A stretch of 64,000 nt of DNA, taken from Paenibacillus taichungensis (lineage in GTDB: Bacteria; Bacillota; Bacilli; Paenibacillales; Paenibacillaceae). Below the pieces are notes generated by a model. It saw nothing but the letters and a program-made list of their open reading frames with translations, was not told where the DNA came from and ran no database searches. The stretch spans positions 186,001 to 250,000 of the forward strand of contig NZ_JABMCC010000121.1 of assembly GCF_013359905.1 (NCBI RefSeq), given 5' to 3'. A program made the position numbers and the translations under genes. The first letter of the stretch is position 1. Each line of letters starts with the position of its first letter. Below are positions 33,440-42,502 of the stretch, piece by piece.

Positions 33440-35059
33440 GTGTACCGGGTATTGCTGGTGGATGATGAAGAGGATGTACGCGAAGGGTTGGTCGTAGAGG
33501 TAGATTGGGAAGCACTCGATCTGCGCATAGTTGGTCTGGCGGAGAATGGACGAGAAGCACTGGAGATGGCGGAACGAGTGGAGCCGGATATTGTGGTAAC
33601 GGATATCAGCATGCCATTTATGGATGGACTTGAACTTGCCAAAAGGCTGAGGGAACGAAATCCGCTTGTGAAAGTGGTGATTTTGACTGGATATGATGAA
33701 TTCGACTACGCCCGGCAAGCGGTCTCGCTGAGTGTGGATGAATATTTATTGAAGCCTTTCTCGGCGGGACATCTGACAGAACTGCTTACAAGATTGCGTG
33801 CGCAGATGGCGGCTGAAGTGGCCGAACGAGAGGATGTACAGCAGCTGCGCGACCATTATTATACAAGCCTGCCCTTGTTACAGGCGGACCTGATGGCCAC
33901 TTTGCTGCATCGGCAAAAATCGCCGGAATATATCCATGGCAAAGCAAAGCAATGTGGACTGGATCTGCACGGTGAACGTTATGGTGTATCCGTATTAACT
34001 CTGCATATGGACGGAGAACAATCCGCGGATGCGGAGCTAAAGCAGTTCGCTGCGCTAAACATTGCCGCAGAGGTATGGACGGAACATGGGGCCGGACATG
34101 CTTTTATGCATCAGGAGACGATTGTGCTGCTCTATGTAGATCGGTGGGGTGGAGAAGATGCAGAGAAACGACAGCAGCAGGCGCTGGAAAATGTAATGCG
34201 CAGCATCAATCACTATCTGCGTATCCCTGCCACTGTTGGATCGGGCTCAATCGTGAACACACTGGCAGGTGTGAAGCATGCCTATGAGGATGCACTACTG
34301 GCACTGGATTATCGGCTTGTACCGGGGACTGATCCACTTATCTATATTGCAGATGTGGAACGGCAGACGGCGGGCAAATTGCGTTTTGACGAGTTGAAGC
34401 AGCAAACGCTGACACGTTGTCTGAAAGCGGGTACGCAGGCAGAGCTGGAGGACGCGCTAGAGATCATTTTCCGGGAAATTACGGTGGAGCATGGGCGAAG
34501 TGACATTCAACTGTATCTGATTGAAGTTTTAACAAACGTTTGGAAGGCAGCTCAGGCATCGGGCGAGGCCATGGAGGACATTTTTGGGGCAGGGTTCCAG
34601 TTGTATGCCGATTTGTTCCGTTTGCCTGGGTTGTCTGAGGCGCAAGGTAAGGTGAGCGAGGTTTGTCTGCTCGTTCAACATCGCATTGCCAGCGGAAGGC
34701 AGCATGTATACAAGGATATTGTGGAACAGGCATTGTTGTTTACCAAAGAACACTACGCTGATCCGGATCTGTCCATTCAGAAAGTATGTGGGCATCTGCA
34801 TATCAGCTCGGGTTATTTTTGTGGCATTTTCAAAAAAGAAGTACAGCTTACCTTTCTGCAATATCTGATGCAGATCCGGATGGAGGCGGCCAAAGAGTTG
34901 CTTCGATCCACGGAGATGAAGTCGTTTGAGATTGCTGGTCAGGTAGGCTTCGCGGAACCGAATTATTTCAGTTTTTGCTTCAAAAAACATATCGGCGTCT
35001 CGCCCAAAGAATATCGCAAACAGACTGCACTAACAGCTAGTGAAGGCACAAGTCGATGA
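33440..35059 (+). CDS. Response regulator, YesN/AraC type (sugar uptake locus)
   Basis: The 539-residue regulator starts at GTG behind AAAGGAGGAAT. The receiver domain has LLVDDEEDVREG, phospho-acceptor Asp in DIVVTDISMP (about 55) and Lys in YLLKPFS. The long middle region (about 140-420) resembles the GGDEF-like/YesN linker found in large members. The C-terminal AraC domain has DLSIQKVCGHLHISSGYFCG and SFEIAGQVGFAEPNYFSFCF. It likely activates the binding-protein and mglBAC genes downstream. Its end overlaps the kinase start by four bases. Confidence 0.92.
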   Translation: MYRVLLVDDEEDVREGLVVEVDWEALDLRIVGLAENGREALEMAERVEPDIVVTDISMPFMDGLELAKRLRERNPLVKVVILTGYDEFDYARQAVSLSVDEYLLKPFSAGHLTELLTRLRAQMAAEVAEREDVQQLRDHYYTSLPLLQADLMATLLHRQKSPEYIHGKAKQCGLDLHGERYGVSVLTLHMDGEQSADAELKQFAALNIAAEVWTEHGAGHAFMHQETIVLLYVDRWGGEDAEKRQQQALENVMRSINHYLRIPATVGSGSIVNTLAGVKHAYEDALLALDYRLVPGTDPLIYIADVERQTAGKLRFDELKQQTLTRCLKAGTQAELEDALEIIFREITVEHGRSDIQLYLIEVLTNVWKAAQASGEAMEDIFGAGFQLYADLFRLPGLSEAQGKVSEVCLLVQHRIASGRQHVYKDIVEQALLFTKEHYADPDLSIQKVCGHLHISSGYFCGIFKKEVQLTFLQYLMQIRMEAAKELLRSTEMKSFEIAGQVGFAEPNYFSFCFKKHIGVSPKEYRKQTALTASEGTSR

Positions 35060-36870
35060 GAACGTTTGCCGGATGGATAAGATCCCTTTGGCTCAAGCTT
35101 CGGTCCAGGCTGCGTCCATCGAGAGTCAGCAGTATCCGCTTTATTATTACGTGGTCTTTCTCTGTCTTCATTGTATTGGTGCTGACCATCATGGCGATGC
35201 TGCTGCATGACAAATTCACGCAGGCCGCGGAGCGAAGTGCGGAGCTGACGACGAGGCAGATCGTGGATCAGGTCAGTTACAATCTGGAGGATTATGTCCG
35301 CAGCATGTCGCATCTGTATCGAGCCATCGAAGAACATATGCTGCGGGACGGTACGTGGGAAGGGGATCAGGTAGATAAACAGCTCGACACGCTGCTCAGC
35401 AGCCGTGAAGATATCATCTCCATTACTTTGTTGGATTCAACAGGGCATTTGCTCAAGAACAGACCTTCGGCTGAATTAAAACCGAGTGCACATGTAACAC
35501 AGCAAGGGTGGTTTCAATCTGCACTCCGAGTACCGGATCACCTTAGTTTCTCGCTGCCTCATATCCAGAACATGTACACAGGCCCATACAAATGGGTCGT
35601 TTCCATGAGCAAAGGCATTACTGTACACCAAAATGGTCAGGATCGTCAGGTCATTCTGCTGGTGGATATCAACTTCAAACAAATGGACGAACTGAGCCGC
35701 CGGGTCAGTCTGGGGCAGCGGGGATACGTCTACATTATCGACGAAAGTGCGGGCAATATCGTCTACCATCCGCAGCAGCAATTAATGTACATGGGGCTCA
35801 AAAGTGAAAATATTGAACAGGCACTGGTTGCAACCGGCAGTTATGAAGATGAGGCGGATGGGCAGAAAAGGTTGAATGCGGTCAAGTCTGTCGCCAATAT
35901 CGGATGGAAAATCGTAGGTGTGGCCTATCTGGATGAGATCATGACATCCCGCCAGGAGGTCAATGGATATCTGATTCGAGTACTGCTGGTTGTGCTGGTA
36001 CTGGTCATCCTCGTCTCGCTATTCCTCTCTTCCAGTCTGACACGTCCGATCCGGCGGATGGAACGAAAGATGAAGGCCGTGGAGCGAGGGGATTTTAACG
36101 TGGAGCTTCCTATTGAGGGGCCACTGGAAGTGGAACGTTTATCCCGTCGTTTTAACCTGATGGTCTATAAAATCCGGACCTTGATGAATGAAATCATTCA
36201 TGAACAGGAACAGAAGCGTCGGCTCGAACTGGAAGCTTTGCAGGCTCAGATCAATCCACATTTCCTATACAACACGTTGAATTCAGTAGTGCGTATGGTG
36301 GGCATGAGCCGGAATGAGGAAGTCATTACGATGATCACTTCGTTATCCCGATTGTTTCGCATCAGTCTTAGTCAAGGCAAAACGATTATTACGGTCAGGG
36401 AAGAACTGGAGCACGCCCACCATTACCTGACGATTCAGCAAATGCGGTTCAAGCGCAAATTCAATTTTATCATGAAGGCGGATGAAGATACGCTGGACAA
36501 CCTGACACTTAAGCTGCTGCTTCAGCCACTCATTGAAAATGCGATCGTGCATGGCATTGAATATCATATGGACGAGGGATGTATTGAGATTCGTGTATAC
36601 CGGGAGGACGACAAGCTGGTATTTCGTATTACGGATAATGGGGTCGGCATGACGGAAGAGCAGATGTCGAAACTTCTAATGGGCAGTCCTATCGTGAAAA
36701 GTGGTGCAGGATCAGGTGTAGCTGTACGCAATGTGCATGATCGAATTCAGCTCTATTATGGCGAAGCTTACGGTCTTGAATTTGAGAGTGAGCTGGAGGA
36801 AGGAACAACCGTCTGGATTCGGATTCCGATCCAATCGGAACGAGAGGAGGACGATGCTCATGAAAGCTAA
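35056..36870 (+). CDS. Sensor histidine kinase, YesM type (sugar uptake locus)
   Basis: The 604-residue kinase has a membrane helix at about 32-55, a Cache-type extracytoplasmic domain (to about 305), a second helix (RVLLVVLVLVILVSLFLSSS), HAMP (about 330-385), a His_kinase domain with LQAQINPHFLYNTLNSVVRM (acceptor His at 402) and a HATPase with QPLIENAIVHGI and ITDNGVGM. It forms a pair with the preceding regulator. The sugar-binding lipoprotein gene directly downstream makes a three-part sensing unit likely, as in other systems where a binding protein presents the sugar to the kinase. Confidence 0.92.
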   Translation: MRTFAGWIRSLWLKLRSRLRPSRVSSIRFIITWSFSVFIVLVLTIMAMLLHDKFTQAAERSAELTTRQIVDQVSYNLEDYVRSMSHLYRAIEEHMLRDGTWEGDQVDKQLDTLLSSREDIISITLLDSTGHLLKNRPSAELKPSAHVTQQGWFQSALRVPDHLSFSLPHIQNMYTGPYKWVVSMSKGITVHQNGQDRQVILLVDINFKQMDELSRRVSLGQRGYVYIIDESAGNIVYHPQQQLMYMGLKSENIEQALVATGSYEDEADGQKRLNAVKSVANIGWKIVGVAYLDEIMTSRQEVNGYLIRVLLVVLVLVILVSLFLSSSLTRPIRRMERKMKAVERGDFNVELPIEGPLEVERLSRRFNLMVYKIRTLMNEIIHEQEQKRRLELEALQAQINPHFLYNTLNSVVRMVGMSRNEEVITMITSLSRLFRISLSQGKTIITVREELEHAHHYLTIQQMRFKRKFNFIMKADEDTLDNLTLKLLLQPLIENAIVHGIEYHMDEGCIEIRVYREDDKLVFRITDNGVGMTEEQMSKLLMGSPIVKSGAGSGVAVRNVHDRIQLYYGEAYGLEFESELEEGTTVWIRIPIQSEREEDDAHES

Positions 36871-36946
36871 TAAGATCAATAGAACGGACTGGATGGGGCA
36901 TCCCGTTATGAAAATAAACATCTGCCCTCGCGTGGAAGTCATACGG

Positions 36947-38038
36947 ATGAGAGTTCTTCTCCTTCGTTATATGGCCATGACAGTAGCAATTTGTTGCCTG
37001 CTGTTATGTGTAGCGTGCGGTATGTCGAATGCTGATCCGGCGGGATCGCCGCCGCGTATTGCACTGATTACGCCAGCGGGAACCGGAGAACTCGCAGAAG
37101 CGATACGTCTTGGGGCCGAAGCGGCTGCCAAAGAAGCGGGAGCGGAACTAATTACGGTGGAGGCTTTTCCCTCGGAGGGGTTAACTTACGCCCCATCCAA
37201 CCCTGACTTCACAGCAGGACAGGGAAAGGTCAAGCAAGAGCATTTGCAAAATGGGACTTATCCACTGAGCGAGCGTGAACAAGCTCAGGTGGATGCGGTA
37301 TCACTGGCACTGGAGCAGGGAGCATCGGCCCTGTTGATCGATCCCTTGAGTGAGAAGACACTCAGCGACATCATTCAGAAGGCACAGACTAAAGATGCCA
37401 ACGGAGTGATTATCCCCGTTATTTTGCTGAATGATGAATTTCCTGTAAAAGGCATAACAAGTGTTATCTCGATAGATAACGTTGAAGCTGGACGGCAGGC
37501 GGGTCAGGCCATGGCTGTGCTTCTGGGAGGGCAAGGACGTATAGCCCTGCTTGGTCCTGATCCTGTAAATCCTGTTCTGATTAACCGGGAATTAGGGATA
37601 AAGGAATCACTGGCCCAATACCCGGACATTCATGTGGAGGCCCAATCCATATGCAGCACCCGGGATGCTTGCTGGCAAGCGTCGAAGCAACTGCTTGACC
37701 AGCAGCAGGTGGACGGGTTGATTGCCCTTCAGGAACCTGCTTCTCTGGGGGCAGCGGATGAACTCAATCGACGTACGTCCGAGAACAATGGGAACAAGGT
37801 GAAGATTGTGGGATTTGGCAGTGAACAGCAGCAGTTAGAGCAGTTACAGGAAGGCAGAATTCAGCATTTGATTGTGCAAAATGGATTCAGTGCAGGTTAT
37901 CTTGGTGTGAATCAGGCCGTTGCACGGTTGAACAACCAACAGGTGCAAGCCAGGGTAACACTGGAAACGAAGCTGGTCAGTACGGACAATATGTTTTGGA
38001 TGGATAATCAGAAGTTGTTGTTTCCTTTTGTACAGTAA
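36947..38038 (+). CDS. Periplasmic-type sugar-binding lipoprotein (LacI-like fold), probably accessory to the sensor kinase
   Basis: From ATG 36947 the 363-residue product has a clean lipoprotein signal (MRVLLLRYMAMTVAICCLLL, then CVAC) and a type I binding-protein fold with PRIALITPAGTGELAEAIRL, GASALLIDPLSEKTLSDII and TSVISIDNVEAGRQAGQAMA. This ATG has GTGGAAG eight bases upstream. In-frame ATGs at 36854 and 36860 have a better GAGGAGG site and overlap the kinase end, but would put about 30 hydrophilic residues before the signal. It probably presents galactose-type sugars to the kinase. It lacks the calcium loop seen in the mglB product. Confidence 0.8.
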   Translation: MRVLLLRYMAMTVAICCLLLCVACGMSNADPAGSPPRIALITPAGTGELAEAIRLGAEAAAKEAGAELITVEAFPSEGLTYAPSNPDFTAGQGKVKQEHLQNGTYPLSEREQAQVDAVSLALEQGASALLIDPLSEKTLSDIIQKAQTKDANGVIIPVILLNDEFPVKGITSVISIDNVEAGRQAGQAMAVLLGGQGRIALLGPDPVNPVLINRELGIKESLAQYPDIHVEAQSICSTRDACWQASKQLLDQQQVDGLIALQEPASLGAADELNRRTSENNGNKVKIVGFGSEQQQLEQLQEGRIQHLIVQNGFSAGYLGVNQAVARLNNQQVQARVTLETKLVSTDNMFWMDNQKLLFPFVQ

Positions 38039-38094
38039 AGGTTCAATTGAGGAAGATTTCGATAAAACAGAGGAAGATATTGTATTCGAATTTA

Positions 38095-38109
38095 TTGTAA
38101 ACCCTTTCA
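38095..38109 (+). promoter_or_regulatory. Catabolite-responsive-element-like site upstream of mglB
   Basis: TTGTAAACCCTTTCA differs from the CcpA consensus at the central G and overlaps a CATAAT -10-like sequence 47-52 bases before the mglB start. It fits glucose repression of mglBAC. Confidence 0.4.
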
Positions 38110-38159
38110 TAATAAAGACATCGGTAAAGCCGAATGAACTTGGGGGAGGTCATTAGGAT

Positions 38160-39221
38160 ATGAAGAAAACGTGGATGACATTGTTGCTTACAGCGTGTAT
38201 GGTTGCGGCGGCGGGGTGCAGCAGTGGCGGAGACAGCGCGGGCGGAAGTACAGGAACAGATACCGGAGGTCAGACGGCCGCAGGAACGGAAACGCCGAAG
38301 ATTGGCGTGGCGATCTATAAGTTCGATGACACGTTCATGACGGGTGTACGGAATGCAATGACCGCAGCAGCGGAAGGCAAAGCCACACTTGATATCGTGG
38401 ATAGCCAGAACGCACAGCCGACCCAGAATGAGAAAGTCGATCTGTTTGTATCCAAGAAATACAACGCTATGGCTGTGAATCCGGTTGACCGGACCGCAGC
38501 TGGTGTCATTATTGACAAAGCCAAAGCGGCCAGCATTCCAGTTGTCTTTCTGAACCGTGAGCCGGTTGCCGAAGACATGAACAAGTGGGATAAAGTGTAT
38601 TACGTTGGAGCTAAGGCGGAAGAGTCTGGCACGATCTCCGGTCAGCTCATTGTGGACTACTGGAAGGCTCACCCGGAAGCAGATAAAAACGGAGACGGCA
38701 AACTGCAATACGTCATGCTAAAAGGCGAGCCTGGCCACCAGGATGCAGAGCTGCGGACCAAATATTCTGTTCAGGCCATCCAGGATGCCGGAATTGAAGT
38801 GGAAGCATTGGCTGAAGACACGGCGATGTGGGATCGGGTCAAAGGCCAGGAGAAAATGCAGGCGTTCCTTGCCTCCCACGGAGACAAAATTGAAGCAGTA
38901 TTGGCTAACAATGATGACATGGCACTTGGAGCCATTGAAGCGTTGAAAGCAGCCGGATACTTTAAAGACGGGAAAACGATGCCTGTTGTCGGCGTGGATG
39001 CAACGGCTCCGGCCATTCAGGCCCTACAGGACGGTACGATGCTGGGCACGGTGTTGAATGATGCCAAGAACCAAGGCGCAGCAACGGTTGCACTCGCTTC
39101 CGTACTCGCGAAAGGTGAGACACCAACGAAGGAAAATACGGGTTATGACATTACGGATGGCAAATATGTTTGGATTGCCTACAAAAAAATTACGAAAGAC
39201 AACATTGCCGACGCCCAATAA
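38160..39221 (+). CDS. mglB: Galactose/methyl-galactoside-binding lipoprotein MglB
   Basis: The 353-residue protein has a lipoprotein signal (cysteine at 20 in AAAGCSSG) and aligns by eye along its length with E. coli MglB. Shared stretches include KIGVAIYKFDDTFM (sugar stacking and Asp ligand), FLNREPVAEDMNKWDKVYYV, LKGEPGHQDAELRT, DTAMWD and ANNDDMALGAIEALKA. The calcium loop DKNGDGKLQ is also kept. It should bind galactose or glucose outside the membrane for the MglAC importer. GGGGGAGG precedes the ATG. A hairpin with a T run follows and may lower expression of the downstream genes. Confidence 0.93.
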   Translation: MKKTWMTLLLTACMVAAAGCSSGGDSAGGSTGTDTGGQTAAGTETPKIGVAIYKFDDTFMTGVRNAMTAAAEGKATLDIVDSQNAQPTQNEKVDLFVSKKYNAMAVNPVDRTAAGVIIDKAKAASIPVVFLNREPVAEDMNKWDKVYYVGAKAEESGTISGQLIVDYWKAHPEADKNGDGKLQYVMLKGEPGHQDAELRTKYSVQAIQDAGIEVEALAEDTAMWDRVKGQEKMQAFLASHGDKIEAVLANNDDMALGAIEALKAAGYFKDGKTMPVVGVDATAPAIQALQDGTMLGTVLNDAKNQGAATVALASVLAKGETPTKENTGYDITDGKYVWIAYKKITKDNIADAQ

Positions 39222-39234
39222 CAGCAGCAAACAG

Positions 39235-39267
39235 GGACGTCCGTCATGAGATGGCGTCCTTTTTTTG
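39235..39267 (+). terminator. Intra-operon terminator between mglB and mglA
   Basis: GGACG (39235-39239) pairs with CGTCC (39255-39259), followed by seven T. A short, partial terminator after the binding-protein gene is a common way to give excess binding protein over ATPase and permease. Confidence 0.6.
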
Positions 39268-39295
39268 CCGGGTTTACGGAAGGGGAGGATGAAAG

Positions 39296-40801
39296 ATGGA
39301 ATCACCTTACCTGCTGGAGATGGACGGAATATCCAAAGCATTTCCGGGTGTGCAGGCACTAAGTCAGGTCACATTGAAGGTAAAGCCGGGTACGGTTCAT
39401 GCGCTGATGGGAGAGAACGGAGCGGGCAAATCCACGCTGATGAAATGCCTATTCGGTATGTACCGCCCGGATGAAGGGACGATTCGGATGGACGGCAATG
39501 AGGTGGACATTCCGAGTTCGAAAGCGGCGCTTCAGCATGGCATATCGATGATTCATCAGGAGCTGAACCCGGTGCCACATCGTCCGGTGATGGAAAACAT
39601 CTGGCTGGGACGCTTTCCAATGAGGGGGTTGTTGGTGGATGAGAAACGAATGTATGCCGATACACTGGCTCTGTTCAAGGACTTGAATCTGGACATTGAT
39701 CCGAAGGCTCAGGCGGGGACTTTATCCGTTTCCAAAATACAGTCGATGGAAATCGCCAAAGCGGTCTCTTTTCAATCTAAAGTCATCGTGATGGATGAGC
39801 CAACATCCTCGCTCACGGGCAAGGAAGTGGACCAGCTCTTCGCCATTATTAATCAGCTGCGCAGTCGCGGGGTGTCTATTATCTACATTTCGCACAAGAT
39901 GGAGGAAATTCTGACGATCTCGGATGAGGTCACGATTATGCGGGATGGTTTTGTGGTGGGTACCTGGGATGCTGCCGATTTAACGACCGATCTGATCATT
40001 ACCCGCATGGTTGGACGTGACTTGGATGAACGCTTCCCGGAACGGACGAATGTACCTGGAGAAGTGATTTTGAAGGCAGAAGGCTTAACCTCCAGCCAGC
40101 CGAATTCGTTCCGTGATGTGACGTTTGAATTGAGGAAAGGCGAAGTGCTTGGCATCGGCGGCCTTGTTGGGGCACAGCGGACGGAATTGATCGAGTCATT
40201 GTTCGGCTTGCGCGGACTTGCTTCAGGGACGATCTCCATTCATGGACGCAAGGTGAAGATCAAGTCACCTGCCGCAGCAAAGCGTCATAACATTGCCCTG
40301 CTTACCGAGGAGCGAAGAGTCACAGGAATTTTTCCAGTGTTGTCTGTGTATGAAAATACGATTATTGCGAGTCTTGGACGTTACCGGAATCGGATTGGTC
40401 TGCTGGATGAGAAGAAAGGCCGAGATGAGGCACGCGAGCAAACTCAGAAGTTTAGAACTAAAACGCCTTCAGTTAACACGCTGATTCGAAACCTTTCTGG
40501 TGGTAATCAACAGAAGGTACTTCTGGCCAGATGGTTGTTGACTGACCCTGAAATTCTACTGCTCGATGAACCGACACGTGGGATTGATGTGGGTGCCAAA
40601 TTTGAAATCTACACCATTATTACGGAACTGGCCCGGCAGGGCAAAAGCATTATTATGATCAGCTCGGAGATGCCCGAACTGCTGGGCATGTCGGATCGAA
40701 TTATGGTCATGAGCGAAGGGCGGCTCACCGGAATCGTGGACGGTGCCGAGGCAACAGAGCAGGATATCATGAGGCTGGCCGCACAGCAGCGGATGGCTTA
40801 G
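39296..40801 (+). CDS. mglA: Sugar ABC transporter ATP-binding protein MglA
   Basis: The 501-residue protein has two fused ATPase modules. The first has Walker A GENGAGKST, a Walker B with VIVMDEPTSSLTG and switch ISHKMEEI. The second has a degenerate Walker A GLVGAQRTEL, signature LSGGNQQK and LLLDEPTRGIDVG. This is the arrangement of MglA/RbsA-type ATPases for galactose, ribose and related sugars. GGGAGG precedes the ATG. It lies between mglB and mglC, 14 bases before the permease gene. Confidence 0.95.
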   Translation: MESPYLLEMDGISKAFPGVQALSQVTLKVKPGTVHALMGENGAGKSTLMKCLFGMYRPDEGTIRMDGNEVDIPSSKAALQHGISMIHQELNPVPHRPVMENIWLGRFPMRGLLVDEKRMYADTLALFKDLNLDIDPKAQAGTLSVSKIQSMEIAKAVSFQSKVIVMDEPTSSLTGKEVDQLFAIINQLRSRGVSIIYISHKMEEILTISDEVTIMRDGFVVGTWDAADLTTDLIITRMVGRDLDERFPERTNVPGEVILKAEGLTSSQPNSFRDVTFELRKGEVLGIGGLVGAQRTELIESLFGLRGLASGTISIHGRKVKIKSPAAAKRHNIALLTEERRVTGIFPVLSVYENTIIASLGRYRNRIGLLDEKKGRDEAREQTQKFRTKTPSVNTLIRNLSGGNQQKVLLARWLLTDPEILLLDEPTRGIDVGAKFEIYTIITELARQGKSIIMISSEMPELLGMSDRIMVMSEGRLTGIVDGAEATEQDIMRLAAQQRMA

Positions 40802-40815
40802 TCAGGAGGGAACAT

Positions 40816-41835
40816 ATGAATACACAGGTTATCAATCAGGTGAAGCAGTATGTGGCGCAGCGCGCGATCTTTATTGTGCTGATCCTGCTCGTCATTGGCA
40901 TTGCCATTGCCGATCCGCACTTTCTTGCTTTCTCTACACTTCGGGATATATTACAACAGTCCTCCACACGGGCTATCATTGCGCTGGGGGCGGCGTTTAT
41001 CCTGGTAACGGGCGGGGTCGATTTGTCGGCAGGACGGGTCGTTGGTCTAACGGCTGTTGTCTCCGCATCCATGCTGCAAATCGACGAATATGCCAATCGG
41101 TTCTTTCCTGATCTGCCACATTTATGGGTGTGGGCGCCCATGGTCTTCGGGATTATTGCCGGATTGGCAGTAGGACTGGTGAATGGTATCATTGTAGCCA
41201 AATTACATGTTCCACCCTTTATCGCGACACTGGGTACGATGGTTGCGGTATATGGTCTGAACTCGATTTATTTTGATACAGAGCCCAATCAGTCACAACC
41301 CATTGGTGGATTGAGGCCCGATTTTACCGTTATTGGTTCTGGTTACATTGATCTTGGCGGTGGTTATTCCATTCCGTATATCGTATTGATTGCTGTAGCG
41401 GTTGCGCTGATCTGCTGGGTGGTCTTCAACAAGACCCGTCTCGGGAAGAACATGTATGCCATCGGTGGCAACATTCAGGCTGCGCATGTGTCCGGCATTC
41501 ATGTGGCACGCAACCTGATTGCGTTGTATGCCATTGCAGGTGCCCTGTATGGATTGGGCGGTGTGCTGGAAGCCGCGCGTACGGGCGGGGCAACGAACAA
41601 TTACGGTAACATGTATGAGCTGGATGCTATTGCGGCTTGTGTCGTGGGGGGCGTCTCCACAGCGGGTGGAATTGGTACGGTTCCCGGTGTTATGGCAGGG
41701 GTGTTGATCTTTGGAGTCATCAACTATGGTCTGACCTTTATCGGTGTAAGTCCTTACTGGCAGCTAATTATTAAAGGGTTGATTATTGTGGCTGCGGTGG
41801 CATTTGATATCCGCAAGTATATGGCGAAAAAATAG
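40816..41835 (+). CDS. mglC: Galactose/methyl-galactoside permease MglC
   Basis: The 339-residue permease has about ten membrane helices of the RbsC/MglC type. Motifs include ALGAAFILVTGGVDLSAGRV, the cytoplasmic coupling segment NMYAIGGNIQAAHVSGIHVA, and ELDAIAACVVGGVSTAGGIG. It forms the channel for the MglBA system. AGGAGGG precedes the ATG. A strong terminator follows, so it ends the operon that begins with mglB or possibly with the YesN-type regulator. Confidence 0.95.
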   Translation: MNTQVINQVKQYVAQRAIFIVLILLVIGIAIADPHFLAFSTLRDILQQSSTRAIIALGAAFILVTGGVDLSAGRVVGLTAVVSASMLQIDEYANRFFPDLPHLWVWAPMVFGIIAGLAVGLVNGIIVAKLHVPPFIATLGTMVAVYGLNSIYFDTEPNQSQPIGGLRPDFTVIGSGYIDLGGGYSIPYIVLIAVAVALICWVVFNKTRLGKNMYAIGGNIQAAHVSGIHVARNLIALYAIAGALYGLGGVLEAARTGGATNNYGNMYELDAIAACVVGGVSTAGGIGTVPGVMAGVLIFGVINYGLTFIGVSPYWQLIIKGLIIVAAVAFDIRKYMAKK

Positions 41836-41854
41836 AAGTTTAGTAATGAAACAT

Positions 41855-41893
41855 AAAGCCAGCTTCCTGAAATGACAGGGGAGCTGGCTTTAT
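41855..41893. terminator. Bidirectional rho-independent terminator
   Basis: AAAGCCAGCT (41855-41864) pairs perfectly with AGCTGGCTTT (41882-41891). It separates mglC from the convergent small membrane-protein gene. Confidence 0.85.
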
Positions 41894-41907
41894 GCTTGTT
41901 TGCTCTT

Positions 41908-42243
41908 TTAATGAAATATAACCCATATTATACCGTAAAGTGGAAAGATCATAACGCTAAAGATCAGCATGAAACCACCGACCTTGTAGGCTACTTTTGT
42001 ACCAAAGTGAGAATGGTATTTGCGTGCGATCAAAACGGAAGATAACCAAAAGATTATAGCTACCATAAAGGGAATGTGAAATCCTTGATGACCATCGCTA
42101 TAGATAGGCAAGTTCAGTAGATTAAACAAATAGTGGCTGATTTGCACCTTTGCTGTGCCCCAGGAAAAATTAAAGGCAAACCCTATAGCAAGCACAAGCA
42201 AAGAAAGTGTCCCGATGCCCAAAGGTTTTCTTTGTTGTATCAT
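41908..42243 (-). CDS. Hypothetical small membrane protein
   Basis: The 111-residue protein has three hydrophobic helices at about 10-28, 57-72 and 87-110, separated by polar loops with SDGHQGFHIP and ARKYHSHFGTK. It has no motif I recognise. AGGGATAA lies upstream of the ATG. It converges on mglC through a shared terminator and diverges from the histidine kinase. Confidence 0.65.
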   Translation of the reverse strand: MIQQRKPLGIGTLSLLVLAIGFAFNFSWGTAKVQISHYLFNLLNLPIYSDGHQGFHIPFMVAIIFWLSSVLIARKYHSHFGTKVAYKVGGFMLIFSVMIFPLYGIIWVIFH

Positions 42244-42400
42244 GTTTATCCCTCCATAACCAGGGTGATATTCTATATAAACCCATTAAATGTATTGTAA
42301 CACAGTAATGACCATTGTGATTGGAAGATTATTTCGTAATGTGCATTTCCTATAAACCGTTTGTCCTATTTTAATTATAAATTTATACATTCATGTGAAT

Positions 42401-42502
42401 TTGACGAACCTCCAATAATCGACAACATCAGCTAATCATTATCGATATAATACATGTGAATAGGATCTTAGATGTGAGTATTGTCAAAGGGGGCGAGGCT
42501 GT
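42401..42502 (+). promoter_or_regulatory. Promoter-leader region, copy A of a duplicated ~100 bp element
   Basis: This region carries ATCGACAACATCAGCTAATC, TATAAT at 42446-42451, CATGTGAATAGGATC and the ribosome site CAAAGGGGGCGAGG. A near-identical copy lies at 44193-44292 before lpxC. The reverse complement of ATCGACAA matches seven of eight bases of a Spo0A box (TTGTCGAA). AGCTAATCATTATCG matches 12 of 15 positions of a Fur box. Neither assignment is proven. Confidence 0.6.

Noticed and set aside
42430..42445. Firm call of a Fur box in the duplicated promoter
   Set aside because: Copy A matches 12 of 15 positions but copy B loses one more, and neither gene has an obvious iron role, so it is only mentioned as a possibility.
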